A DNA stretch of 64,000 nt from Mesorhizobium ventifaucium (lineage in GTDB: Bacteria > Pseudomonadota > Alphaproteobacteria > Rhizobiales > Rhizobiaceae), in assembly GCF_935822925.1 (NCBI RefSeq), contig NZ_CAKXZS010000030.1, positions 62,001-126,000 of the forward strand, read 5' to 3'. The notes beneath the pieces are model-generated. The model made no database searches. It saw only the letters and a list, made by a program, of their open reading frames with translations, and was not told where the DNA came from. Numbering within the stretch: the first letter of the stretch is position 1; every line of letters begins with the position of its first letter. Shown in pieces: positions 26,000 to 34,154 of the stretch. A program made the position numbers and the translations under genes.

Positions 26000-27472
26000 A
26001 TGAGAATTGGGGTCTTTCTGGCCGGCTTTTCGGCTTTTGCCGCGCTGGTTGGCGCGCCTGCCTTGGCGCAGGACAAACCGTTTGCGGGCGTTACCGTGAA
26101 CGTCATTACGCAGACTGGTGCGATTCAGGAGCCGCTGCAGCGGCGCGCGCCCGAGTTCGAAGCGCTTACCGGCGCCAAGATCAATGTCATCGCGGTGCCC
26201 TTCTCGGATCTCTATCAAAAGATTCTCACCGACTGGGCGAGCGGCACCAACTCGGTCGACGCTGGGGTGTTCGCCCCGCAATGGATGGTCGATTACATTG
26301 CCGGCGGCTACCTCGAGGACCTGACGCCGCGGGTCGAGGCCGATAAGGACATCCAGCAGGACGATGTGGGCGCGTTCTTCCGGGACTTCTCCGAGAAGTA
26401 CAGCGGCAAGACCTACATGATCACGCTCGATGGCGACTTCCATATGATGTATTACCGCAAGGACGTGCTGGAAGCGGCCGGCCTGGCGGTGCCGAAAACC
26501 TGGGACGAGTATCTCGAGGTCGCCGAGGCCACGCATGGCAAGGACATGAGCGGCGATGGCACGCCGGATTTCGGCTCATGCATCGCCAAGAAGCGCAACG
26601 CGCAGAGCTATTGGTTCGTCACCGATGTGGTCGGCTCGATGACCCAGTCCAAGGGAACCAGCCAGGGCACTTTCTTCAACACCAAGGACATGACGCCGCT
26701 CGTCAACAACGACGCCTTCCGCAAGGCACTCGACTTCCTGGCTGAATCGACCAAATACGGCCCGCCGGACGAGCTGAACCTCGACGTCAGCGATACAAGG
26801 CCGCTCTTCGCCTCCGGCCGCTGCGCGCTGAACCTCGACTGGGGTGATGTGGGCACGATCTCGATCGATCCGGCGCAGTCCAAGGTGATGGGCAAATGGG
26901 GCGCGGCGATCATGCCTGGATCCAAGGAGGTCCTGAACTGGGACACCGGCAAGCTGGAGGCCTGCACGGCAGAAAACTGCCCGCACGCGATCGACGGCGT
27001 GAACCATGCGCCATTCGCCGCCTTTGGCGGCTGGGGCGGCGGCATCAACGCGGCGGCCGATCCGAAGGTGAAGGACGCCGCCTACGCCTACTTCTCGTTC
27101 ATGACGCAGCCGGCGCAGTCGAATGCCGACGTGACCGTCGGCGGCACCGGCTTCAACCCGTACCGCACTTCGCAGCTCAGCTACAGCGACCTTTGGAAGA
27201 AGGCCGGCATGAGCGAGGAGGAGGCCAAAGTTTACTTGGGCGCGATCAACGACAGCATGAGCAGTCCGAACATGATCCTCGACCTGCGCATTCCGCAAAA
27301 TCAAAAGTATCAGCAGGTCGTGCTCGACGAGGCGGTGTCGCGCTTCCTCGCCGGCGAAATCGACAAGGAAGCGACCGTCGCGGCGGTCGAGGAAGGCTGG
27401 AATGAGCTGAACGAAGAGATTGGCAAAGACGAGCAGCTCAAACTTTACAAGGCGACCATCGGCGCCAAATAG
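26000..27472 (+). CDS. Sugar ABC transporter substrate-binding protein, family 1
   Basis: This 490-residue periplasmic binding protein has a Sec signal peptide (MRIGVFLAGF to ALAQ, cleavage about residue 25). The fold is of the maltose/multiple-sugar CUT1 type: VNVITQTG, FEALTGAKINV, and YRKDVLEAAGLAVPKTWDEY. ATG 26000 has GGGAGGAAG upstream; the longer frame from 25892 is not used. It is slightly longer than typical (about 420-440). Ligand unknown; probably the carbohydrate processed by the neighbouring kinase, isomerase and HPS/PHI enzymes. Confidence 0.88.
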   Translation: MRIGVFLAGFSAFAALVGAPALAQDKPFAGVTVNVITQTGAIQEPLQRRAPEFEALTGAKINVIAVPFSDLYQKILTDWASGTNSVDAGVFAPQWMVDYIAGGYLEDLTPRVEADKDIQQDDVGAFFRDFSEKYSGKTYMITLDGDFHMMYYRKDVLEAAGLAVPKTWDEYLEVAEATHGKDMSGDGTPDFGSCIAKKRNAQSYWFVTDVVGSMTQSKGTSQGTFFNTKDMTPLVNNDAFRKALDFLAESTKYGPPDELNLDVSDTRPLFASGRCALNLDWGDVGTISIDPAQSKVMGKWGAAIMPGSKEVLNWDTGKLEACTAENCPHAIDGVNHAPFAAFGGWGGGINAAADPKVKDAAYAYFSFMTQPAQSNADVTVGGTGFNPYRTSQLSYSDLWKKAGMSEEEAKVYLGAINDSMSSPNMILDLRIPQNQKYQQVVLDEAVSRFLAGEIDKEATVAAVEEGWNELNEEIGKDEQLKLYKATIGAK

Positions 27473-27488
27473 GCAGTCAAGCAAACGA

Positions 27489-27515
27489 CCCGGCGTGGCA
27501 TCGGTCCGCGCCGGG
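27489..27515 (+). other. Hairpin between binding protein and first permease
   Basis: CCCGGCG at 27489-27495 pairs with CGCCGGG at 27509-27515 (13-base loop). It covers the place where a ribosome binding site for an ATG at 27520 would be, so the permease probably starts later. It likely stabilises the binding-protein transcript. Confidence 0.45.
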
Positions 27516-27546
27516 CCTGATGCCTGCCCCACTTTCTCAGGATATG

Positions 27547-28683
27547 ATGACCGCAACCGACACCATGCCAGACGCTGCCGACCGCCGCAGCTGGGCCGAA
27601 TGGCTGGACGGTCACTCGGGCCGGATCATGGTGCTGCCAGCCGTCATCGTGCTTCTCTGCTTCGCGATTTTTCCGCTCATCATATCGGCCTATCTCGCGC
27701 TTTCGCGCTTTGCGCTCGCGCCGGGCGGATTCACGCTGAAATTCATCGGACTTTTGAACTTCCGCAAGCTGCTGGTCGGCTCGCAGCAGTATCACCTGCT
27801 CGGTAAGTTTGGCACGTTCGGCTTTGTCCAATTCGCTTTGCTGGCCTTGATCGCGGCAGGGCTGTTTTTCCTCCTCGCCCGCTACTTGTTGCGTGGCAGG
27901 CCGACCGTCGTCGGCACGGTTGGTCGCCTTCTCGCGACGGCGATGGCGATGGGCTTGGCGGTTCTTGCGCTGGCCCCCATGGCGCCGGGCGGCGTGCCAG
28001 GGACTGTCGTCAATACGCTTCTCTACGTGTTCGTCGGCGTGTCCGTGCAGTTCGCACTGGGACTGGGCCTAGCGCTGCTGTGCGGCCAGCCGATCCGTGG
28101 CCGGAATTTCTTTCGCGTCCTCTTCTTCATCCCGCTGATGGTGACCCCGGTCGGCATCGCCTACACTTTCCGCATGCTCGCCGACATGCAGAAGGGGCCC
28201 TTCGCCCCGCTCGTGCGCGCTTTCGGCATCAGCGAGTGGTCGTGGGCGACGGAGGCCTGGTCGGCACGGCTGATGGTATTGGTCGGCGACACCTGGCAGT
28301 GGACGCCGTTCATGTTCATCGTGCTGCTGGCGGCCATTGAGAACCAGCCGCGCGATCAGGTCGAGGCGGCGCGGCTTGACGGCGCCAACGGCTTCCAGAT
28401 TTTTCGCGACATTACCTGGCCAGCGATCGCGCCGATTGCTGCTACCGTCGTGCTGATCCGGCTCATCGAGGCTTTCAAGATCATCGACCTGCCGAACGTG
28501 CTCACCGGCGGCGGTCCCGGCCTGGCGACGGAATCGATGACGCTCCATTCCTTCATTTCCTGGCGCACCCAGGATCTCGGTGGCTCGGCGGCTATCGGCT
28601 ACATGCTGCTCTTCATCTCGACCATCGTATGCGTCTCGTTCTTCAACTTCGTGGTCCGGCCGGCGCGCCGGTTCGAAGCATGA
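27547..28683 (+). CDS. Sugar ABC transporter permease, MalF type, with an extra membrane insertion
   Basis: This 378-residue permease belongs to the CUT1 class. The first membrane helix (MVLPAVIVLLCFAIFPLIIS) is followed, at residues about 90-150, by an extra hydrophobic region with two likely helices that normal 290-320-residue relatives lack. Then come NTLLYVFVGV and the coupling loop EAARLDGANGFQIFRDITWP. The start is uncertain: ATG 27547 has AGGA five bases upstream, ATG 27544 is too close to it, and ATG 27520 directly follows a hairpin. Confidence 0.84.
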   Translation: MTATDTMPDAADRRSWAEWLDGHSGRIMVLPAVIVLLCFAIFPLIISAYLALSRFALAPGGFTLKFIGLLNFRKLLVGSQQYHLLGKFGTFGFVQFALLALIAAGLFFLLARYLLRGRPTVVGTVGRLLATAMAMGLAVLALAPMAPGGVPGTVVNTLLYVFVGVSVQFALGLGLALLCGQPIRGRNFFRVLFFIPLMVTPVGIAYTFRMLADMQKGPFAPLVRAFGISEWSWATEAWSARLMVLVGDTWQWTPFMFIVLLAAIENQPRDQVEAARLDGANGFQIFRDITWPAIAPIAATVVLIRLIEAFKIIDLPNVLTGGGPGLATESMTLHSFISWRTQDLGGSAAIGYMLLFISTIVCVSFFNFVVRPARRFEA

Positions 28684-29726
28684 GCGCCGAGCCGCGCTCG
28701 CTGGCGCGCCGGCTGTTCGAGCCGGCCTCGATCGATAGTCAGGCGCCGGTCGCCAGGGTGGTGACCTATGTGCTGTTGTTCCTGTGGACGCTGGTTGTGG
28801 TGATTCCTCTCTACTGGGTGTTCATCACGTCCTTCAAGGGGCCCGGAGAGGTCGACAACGGGCCGTTCTATCTCCCGTTCGTCGACTTTGCTCCCTCGCT
28901 TCAGGCATGGGACTTCATGCTCGTGCAGAATTACACGCTGCGCCCTTACATGAATTCGGTCGTTGTCGCGGTCGCTAGCACACTGCTCGCAGTCCTGATC
29001 GGCTCGCTGGCGGCCTACGCGCTCGTGCGTATCCGCTTCCAGGTGAAGCTCGCCGCCGTTGCAATCTTCTTGATCCTGCTCACCGCAATCATCGTGGCGG
29101 TGGCCACTTTCGGCGTGCGGTGGGAGATCGCCATTGTTGTGGCGGCAGCCCTCTTCGTCATTGCGCTGTTCACGCTCCTTGGACGCACGAAGCTTGCGGT
29201 CGGCAACAGCGATATTGAGTTCTGGATCATCTCAAACCGTATCATGCCGCCGATCGTCGCCGTGTTGCCGATCTACGTGATGTTCCAGCAGATGCGCCTG
29301 CTAGACACGCAGGTGGCGCTGATCGCCACCTACACCGCCATCAACCTGCCGATCGTCGTGTGGCTGACGCGCGATTTCTTCGCCGGCATCCCGCTCGACC
29401 TCGAGGAGAGCGCACAAATAGATGGGGCCTCCAAGTTCCGCGTTTTCTTCACCATCGCGCTGCCGCTGGTGCGGTCCGGCCTGGTCGCGACCTTCCTGCT
29501 GGTACTGATCCTTGCCTGGAACGAGTATCTGCTGGCCCTCTTCCTCTCCAATGCCGATGCGCAGACCATGCCGGTTCTGGTATCGGCACAGAACACGACC
29601 CGCGGGCCGCAATGGTGGAACATGTCGGTGTTGATCACCGTGATGATCGCCCCCGTGATCATCATCTCCAGCATCCTGCAGAAGCACATCGCGCGCGGAC
29701 TGCTTGTCGGCGCAGTGAAGGGCTAG
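28680..29726 (+). CDS. Sugar ABC transporter permease, MalG type, with an extra membrane insertion
   Basis: This 348-residue permease overlaps the previous gene by ATGA. It carries the MalG coupling loop EESAQIDGASKFRVFFTIALPL and the C-terminal membrane set. Between AAYALVRIRF (about 111-120) and FWIISNRIMPP (about 181) it has an insertion of about 60 residues with two hydrophobic segments. Usual relatives of about 280 residues pass directly between these motifs. Both permeases are thus enlarged, which suggests a distinct transporter subfamily. Confidence 0.86.
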   Translation: MSAEPRSLARRLFEPASIDSQAPVARVVTYVLLFLWTLVVVIPLYWVFITSFKGPGEVDNGPFYLPFVDFAPSLQAWDFMLVQNYTLRPYMNSVVVAVASTLLAVLIGSLAAYALVRIRFQVKLAAVAIFLILLTAIIVAVATFGVRWEIAIVVAAALFVIALFTLLGRTKLAVGNSDIEFWIISNRIMPPIVAVLPIYVMFQQMRLLDTQVALIATYTAINLPIVVWLTRDFFAGIPLDLEESAQIDGASKFRVFFTIALPLVRSGLVATFLLVLILAWNEYLLALFLSNADAQTMPVLVSAQNTTRGPQWWNMSVLITVMIAPVIIISSILQKHIARGLLVGAVKG

Positions 29727-29731
29727 TCATT

Positions 29732-30808
29732 ATGCGGGTCACCCTGTCCGATATCTACAAGTCCTTCGGCGCGGTCGAGGTGGTCAAAGGGCTCGACCTG
29801 GAGATCGAGGACGGCGAGTTCCTGGTGCTGCTCGGCCCTTCAGGCTGCGGCAAGACGACGGCGCTGCGCATGGTCGCCGGGCTTGAATCGGTGAGTTCCG
29901 GGCGCGTCCTCATCGGAGACCGCGACGTCACCCATGTGCTGCCCAAATATCGCGACGTGGCGATGGTGTTCCAGTCCTACGCGCTCTATCCGCACATGAC
30001 CGTCGCTGAGAACATCGCATATCCGCTGAAGCTGCGGGGCGTGCCGCGCGCCGATCGCGACGCCTCCGTGCGCAGCGCCGCCGTCAAGGTGCATCTCGAG
30101 GAGTTCCTCGACCGCTATCCACGGCAGCTTTCCGGCGGTCAGCGGCAACGGATCGCGCTCGCCCGCGCCATGGTGCGGCGGCCGAGCGTCTTCCTGATGG
30201 ACGAGCCGCTCTCCAATCTCGACGCCAAGCTGCGTGGCCACATGCGCTCGGAGCTGAAACGCCTGCAGGCCGATCTGGGCGTGACGACGATCTACGTCAC
30301 CCACGATCAGATCGAAGCCATGACCTTGGCTCACCGTGTTGCCATCATGAACCGCGGCGTCGTGCAGCAGATCGCGACGCCCCGTCAGATCTACGACGAT
30401 CCGGCGAACCTGTTCGTCGCCGGCTTCATCGGCTCGCCGCCGATGAATTTTCTTAGGGGCGAGCTGGTCGAGGGTAGCTTCGCCTGCACGGAAGGGCGAT
30501 TTGCGACCAGCGTTGCCGAAAGCCGGAAAAAGGTCACTGCCGGCCTCCGACCCGAGGATTGCCGGGTCACGGGCCCATCGGAAGGCAAGATTGCGGCGCG
30601 GGTCTATGCCGTGGAACTGATCGGCGATCATACCTTGATCACCTGCCAGTTCGGTGGGGCCACCGTAACCGTCAAGGCCGATAAATCGGCGCACTACGAC
30701 ATGGATGAGCCGATCGGCATCACCTTCCAGGATACCGCCGTCTTTCTGTTCGATTCGGAAACCGGGGCCCGCATCGGCGGCCGCGCCGGTCGACGGGCGG
30801 CCGCTTGA
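29732..30808 (+). CDS. Sugar ABC transporter ATP-binding protein, MalK/UgpC type
   Basis: This 358-residue ATPase is canonical: Walker A GPSGCGKT, Q-loop VFQSYALYPHM, signature LSGGQRQR, Walker B FLMDEPLSNLD and switch THDQIEAM. A C-terminal TOBE/OB domain follows (GSPPMNFLRGEL, GLRPEDC). It energises the two preceding permeases. ATG 29732 lies 3 bp after the permease stop; the frame upstream is a shadow. It converges on tctA with only 6 bp between the stops, leaving no room for separate terminators. Confidence 0.92.
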   Translation: MRVTLSDIYKSFGAVEVVKGLDLEIEDGEFLVLLGPSGCGKTTALRMVAGLESVSSGRVLIGDRDVTHVLPKYRDVAMVFQSYALYPHMTVAENIAYPLKLRGVPRADRDASVRSAAVKVHLEEFLDRYPRQLSGGQRQRIALARAMVRRPSVFLMDEPLSNLDAKLRGHMRSELKRLQADLGVTTIYVTHDQIEAMTLAHRVAIMNRGVVQQIATPRQIYDDPANLFVAGFIGSPPMNFLRGELVEGSFACTEGRFATSVAESRKKVTAGLRPEDCRVTGPSEGKIAARVYAVELIGDHTLITCQFGGATVTVKADKSAHYDMDEPIGITFQDTAVFLFDSETGARIGGRAGRRAAA

Positions 30809-30814
30809 CTCTCG

Positions 30815-32323
30815 CTAATTCTCCTCCACAAACACCTCTTCGCGCTTTTTCTTAACCGCCGGCAGGAAGACGATGACGAGCACGGCGAGCGCGATGAAGA
30901 GCAGGCCGGCGCTGATCGGCCTCGTGACGAAGGTGGTCGGGTCGCCGCGCGCGAGAATCATCGCGCGACGCAGGTTTTCCTCGAGCAGCGGGCCGAGCAC
31001 GAAGCCGAGCAGCAGCGGCGCCGGTTCGCAGCGCAGCTTGGTCAGGAGATAGCCGAGCAAGCCGAAGAAGGCGACGGCGTAGAGGTCGTAGATGTTGGTG
31101 TTGACGCTGTAGACGCCGATCGAGCAGAACGCCATGATGATCGGGAAGAGCACGTAATACGGGATCGTCAGGAGTTTCACCCAAAGCCCGATCAGCGGCA
31201 GGTTCAAGATGATCAGCATCAGATTCCCGATCCACATCGAGGCGATGATGCCCCAAAACAGCGCCGGCTGTTCGGTCGCGACATTGGGGCCGGGCACGAT
31301 GCCCTGGATGATCATCGCGCCGATCATCAGCGCCATGACCGGGTTGGCCGGAATGCCGAGCGTCAGCATCGGGATGAAGGAGGTCTGCGCACCGGCATTG
31401 TTGGCCGATTCCGGTCCGGCGACGCCTTCGACGGCGCCCTTGCCGAATTCCCCGGGGTTTTTCGAGATGCGTTTTTCGACCGTGTAGGAGGCAAAGGCTG
31501 CAAGGATCGCGCCGCCCCCCGGCAGGATGCCGAGCGCCGAACCGATGATGGTTCCGCGCACGATCGGCGCCGCCATGCGGCGAAAGTCCTCGCGGGTCGG
31601 CATCAGGCCGGAGACCCTTCGGATCATCACCGAGCGCTCGTGCTCGTTTTCGAGGTTGCGCAGGATCTCGGCGACGCCGAAGACGCCGACCGCCACCGCG
31701 ACGAAATTCAGCCCGTCGGCATATTCGCGGATGCCGAGCGTGAAGCGTGGCGTGCCGGTGTAGATGTCGGTGCCGACAATGCCGAGCAGCAGGCCGAGCA
31801 CGACCATCGCCAGCGCCTTGACAATCGAGCCGTGGGCGAGCGCGACGGACGAGACGAGGCCGACGATCATCAGCGAAAAATACTCGGCCGCGCCGAATTG
31901 CAGCGCGATCGCCGTCAGCGGCGGGGCAAAGATGGCGACGAGGAAGGTCGACACCGTGCCGGCGAAGAACGAGCCTATCGCCGCGATGGCGAGTGCCGCC
32001 CCGGCGCGGCCGTTCTTGGCCATCTGGTAGCCGTCGATCGCGGTGACGGCTGACGAGGATTCGCCGGGCATGTTGATGAGGATGGCGGTGGTCGAGCCGC
32101 CATATTGCGCGCCGTAATAGATGCCGGCGAGCATGATCAGGGAGGAAACCGGGTCGCCGATCTGGAAGGTGATCGGCAACAGCATGGCGATGGTGGCGGT
32201 GGCGCCAATGCCGGGCAAAACACCGATCAGCGTGCCGAGAAGGACGCCGATCAGGCAGAAACCGAGATTTGCCAGCGACGTGGCCGTCGAAAAGCCGAGC
32301 GCGAGGTTGTCGAGGAGTTCCAT
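30815..32323 (-). CDS. tctA: Tripartite tricarboxylate transporter large membrane subunit TctA
   Basis: This 502-residue protein has about 10-12 membrane segments, the usual size for TctA. It shows LLGTLIGVLPGIGATATIAMLL near the N-terminus, YGGSTTAILINMPGESSS and the second GILPGGGAILAAF repeat typical of the family. It is the ion-coupled permease of a TTT system that takes up carboxylates delivered by TctC. ATG 32323 is preferred because GAGG lies eight bases before it; ATG 32329 is possible. Last gene of the tctCBA set. Confidence 0.93.
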   Translation of the reverse strand: MELLDNLALGFSTATSLANLGFCLIGVLLGTLIGVLPGIGATATIAMLLPITFQIGDPVSSLIMLAGIYYGAQYGGSTTAILINMPGESSSAVTAIDGYQMAKNGRAGAALAIAAIGSFFAGTVSTFLVAIFAPPLTAIALQFGAAEYFSLMIVGLVSSVALAHGSIVKALAMVVLGLLLGIVGTDIYTGTPRFTLGIREYADGLNFVAVAVGVFGVAEILRNLENEHERSVMIRRVSGLMPTREDFRRMAAPIVRGTIIGSALGILPGGGAILAAFASYTVEKRISKNPGEFGKGAVEGVAGPESANNAGAQTSFIPMLTLGIPANPVMALMIGAMIIQGIVPGPNVATEQPALFWGIIASMWIGNLMLIILNLPLIGLWVKLLTIPYYVLFPIIMAFCSIGVYSVNTNIYDLYAVAFFGLLGYLLTKLRCEPAPLLLGFVLGPLLEENLRRAMILARGDPTTFVTRPISAGLLFIALAVLVIVFLPAVKKKREEVFVEEN

Positions 32324-32333
32324 GCTCATCGCC

Positions 32334-32807
32334 TCACAATGCCGGCCAGGAAGGCAGCCACGGGCCGAAGCGCCGGAACGGCAGGCCGAGCGCATAGCTG
32401 AAGACGAGGAACGCAAACAGCGTCAGGCCGGCGGAGAGTACGAGCGCAGTCAGCGGCCTCATGCGACCGCTGGCAAAGGATGCGATCAGCGCCGTCAGGA
32501 AGATCGAGGGGAGGAAGCCTAGGCCGCGCACGGTCAGGCCGAAGAAGATCGGGGCAGGCAGGATGAACAGCATGCCGCGCCAGGCTACATGGCCGATCGG
32601 CTCGCTTTCGAAGCGCACCGCTTCGACGAGGATGATGGCGCCAAGCAGGATCAGCACGATTGCCAGGACCAGCGGGAAATAGCCCGGTCCCATGCGGAAG
32701 GCGGTGCCGATCTCGAGGTCGAGCGACTGCAGCGCGAAAAATCCACCGAGAAAGATGAACAGCGCGGCGCATATGCCGTTGGTCGTGTCGATTGTGAAAG
32801 GTTTCAT
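32334..32807 (-). CDS. tctB: Tripartite tricarboxylate transporter small membrane subunit TctB
   Basis: This 157-residue protein has four hydrophobic segments, typical of TctB, for example FIFLGGFFALQSLDL and YFPLVLAIVLILLGAIIL, preceded by the MGPGYFP motif. It forms the membrane complex with TctA. ATG 32807 has GGGAGG upstream and the stop lies 10 bp before the tctA start. Expression probably depends on read-through of the hairpin behind tctC. Confidence 0.9.
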   Translation of the reverse strand: MKPFTIDTTNGICAALFIFLGGFFALQSLDLEIGTAFRMGPGYFPLVLAIVLILLGAIILVEAVRFESEPIGHVAWRGMLFILPAPIFFGLTVRGLGFLPSIFLTALIASFASGRMRPLTALVLSAGLTLFAFLVFSYALGLPFRRFGPWLPSWPAL

Positions 32808-32852
32808 GACGTCCTCCCAGTGCCCGCGCGGCGGGCGCGCCGATGCCGGTGT

Positions 32853-32881
32853 AAAAAAACGGGGCGCTGATGGGCGCCCCG
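32853..32881 (-). terminator. Intrinsic (partial) terminator between tctC and tctB
   Basis: On the minus strand CGGGGCGC (32881-32874) and GCGCCCCG (32867-32860) form an 8-bp GC stem with a 6-base loop, followed by seven T (32859-32853). It lies 12 bp after the tctC stop and ahead of tctB, so it probably sets a high binding-protein to permease ratio. Confidence 0.8.
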
Positions 32882-32893
32882 TTTGTAAAAACC

Positions 32894-33865
32894 TCAGTCG
32901 GCGTACTGGCCGGCGGCTTCGATGATCGGCTTCCAGCGCGCGATCTCGCCTTCCAGCCTGGCCTTCAGCGCGGCCGGAGTCGCGTCTGCTTCAGACGACG
33001 GCTTGGTGCCGAGCTCGGCGAAGCGGGCGACGACATTCGGGTCTTTCAGCGCGACCTGAAGCGACTTCGACAGCCGCTCGGTGACCTCGGCCGGCGTGCC
33101 CTTGGGCGCGTAGAGGCCGTGCCAGATGCCGACCTGCACTTCCGGGAGACCGGCTTCCGTCGTCGTCGAGACGTCCGGCAGAACATCGAGGCGTTCAGCC
33201 GAGGTGACGGCGTAGGCCTTGATCGTGCCGCCCTGGATCTGCTTGGTGGTGTTGGTCGACTGATCGCACATGATGTCGACCTGGCCGCCGAGAAGATCGG
33301 TCATGGCCGGTCCGGTGCCCTTGTAGGGCACGGTGACCAGCGGCGTGCCGATGGCGCTCATGAACAGCATGCCGCACAGATGCGAGGCCGCGCCTATGCC
33401 GGCATTGGCCACGGTGACGGTATCCTTGTTGGCCTTGGCGTAGTCGACCAGCCCCTTCAGATCGGTCGGCTCGAGGTCCTTGCGGCCGACGATGGTCATC
33501 GGCACCTCGGTGACGAGACCGACATATTCGAAGCTGTTCAACGTGTCGTATGCGAGCTTTCTGTATAGCGTGGCGCTTGTCGCCATGCCGATGTGATGGA
33601 GGAGCAGCGTATAGCCGTCGGGATCGGCTTGGGCGACGCGACCGGCGCCCAGCGTGCCGCCGGCGCCGCCGACATTCTCGACGATGATCTGCTGGCCGAG
33701 ATCCTTCGACATGGCTTCCGCGACGAGGCGCGTGACCGTGTCGGTCGGGCCGCCGGCCGAAAACGGCACCACGACGGTGATGGTGCGTTCGGGATAGGCT
33801 TGCGCGCCCGCGGCGAACGAATACAGCGTGGCGGCGGCGGCCAGAGCGGCGGCGAATTTTCTCAT
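32894..33865 (-). CDS. tctC: Tripartite tricarboxylate transporter substrate-binding protein TctC
   Basis: This 323-residue protein has a Sec signal peptide (MRKFAAALAAAATLYSFAAGAQA). It also has the Bug/TctC signature YPERTITVVVPFSAGGPTD and VENVGGAGGTLGAGRVAQADPDGYTL. It binds a carboxylate in the periplasm and passes it to TctAB. ATG 33865 has GGGAGGAAG upstream. The neighbouring mannonate dehydratase suggests a sugar acid (hexuronate or aldonate) rather than citrate as ligand, which is inference. Confidence 0.92.
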   Translation of the reverse strand: MRKFAAALAAAATLYSFAAGAQAYPERTITVVVPFSAGGPTDTVTRLVAEAMSKDLGQQIIVENVGGAGGTLGAGRVAQADPDGYTLLLHHIGMATSATLYRKLAYDTLNSFEYVGLVTEVPMTIVGRKDLEPTDLKGLVDYAKANKDTVTVANAGIGAASHLCGMLFMSAIGTPLVTVPYKGTGPAMTDLLGGQVDIMCDQSTNTTKQIQGGTIKAYAVTSAERLDVLPDVSTTTEAGLPEVQVGIWHGLYAPKGTPAEVTERLSKSLQVALKDPNVVARFAELGTKPSSEADATPAALKARLEGEIARWKPIIEAAGQYAD

Positions 33866-33944
33866 CTTATCTTCCTCCCAGGGTATGAATTCCCAACTGC
33901 CTCGAGTTTCTCTCAACACCAGCTGTGGATGGACCAATAACTAG

Positions 33945-33956
33945 CGCAAGCTTGCG
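33945..33956. promoter_or_regulatory. 12-bp palindrome upstream of tctC
   Basis: CGCAAGCTTGCG is a perfect palindrome 80 bp before the tctC start. It could be a repressor operator, since LacI-type sites often have such symmetric GCAA/TTGC arms. No regulator gene is adjacent. Confidence 0.3.
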
Positions 33957-34096
33957 GATTGCAATCGGACTCAAACCGCAAACTGCTATTATACACAAGT
34001 CCGCGCAAATGGGGGGAAGGTGCCGTCGAGCCGGAGGCCGGCTGCGGAATGCCCAATGCAGCGGCTCAGGATAAATGCTGATCTGTAGTGATCCTT

Positions 34097-34149
34097 CGCG
34101 CCCTCCTCTGTCCTGCCGGACAGATGTCCGGCAGGACAGAGGGGGCGCG
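34097..34149. repeat. Long perfect inverted repeat downstream of uxuA
   Basis: Bases 34105-34122 are exactly complementary to 34125-34142 (18-bp arms, 2-base spacer). The stem continues as 34097-34103 paired with 34143-34149 if T34104 is bulged, giving 25 bp in all. It starts 6 bp after the uxuA stop. There is no U-tract, so it is not a standard terminator. The core contains CTGTCC/GGACAG half sites. It could be a transcript 3' stabiliser or an extrachromosomal-type hairpin. Confidence 0.75.
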
Positions 34150-34154
34150 GCGAA

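Noticed and set aside
27520..27546. Upstream ATG codons as start of the first sugar permease
   Set aside because: ATG 27520 directly follows a hairpin with no ribosome binding site, and ATG 27544 is too close to AGGA; 27547 fits best.
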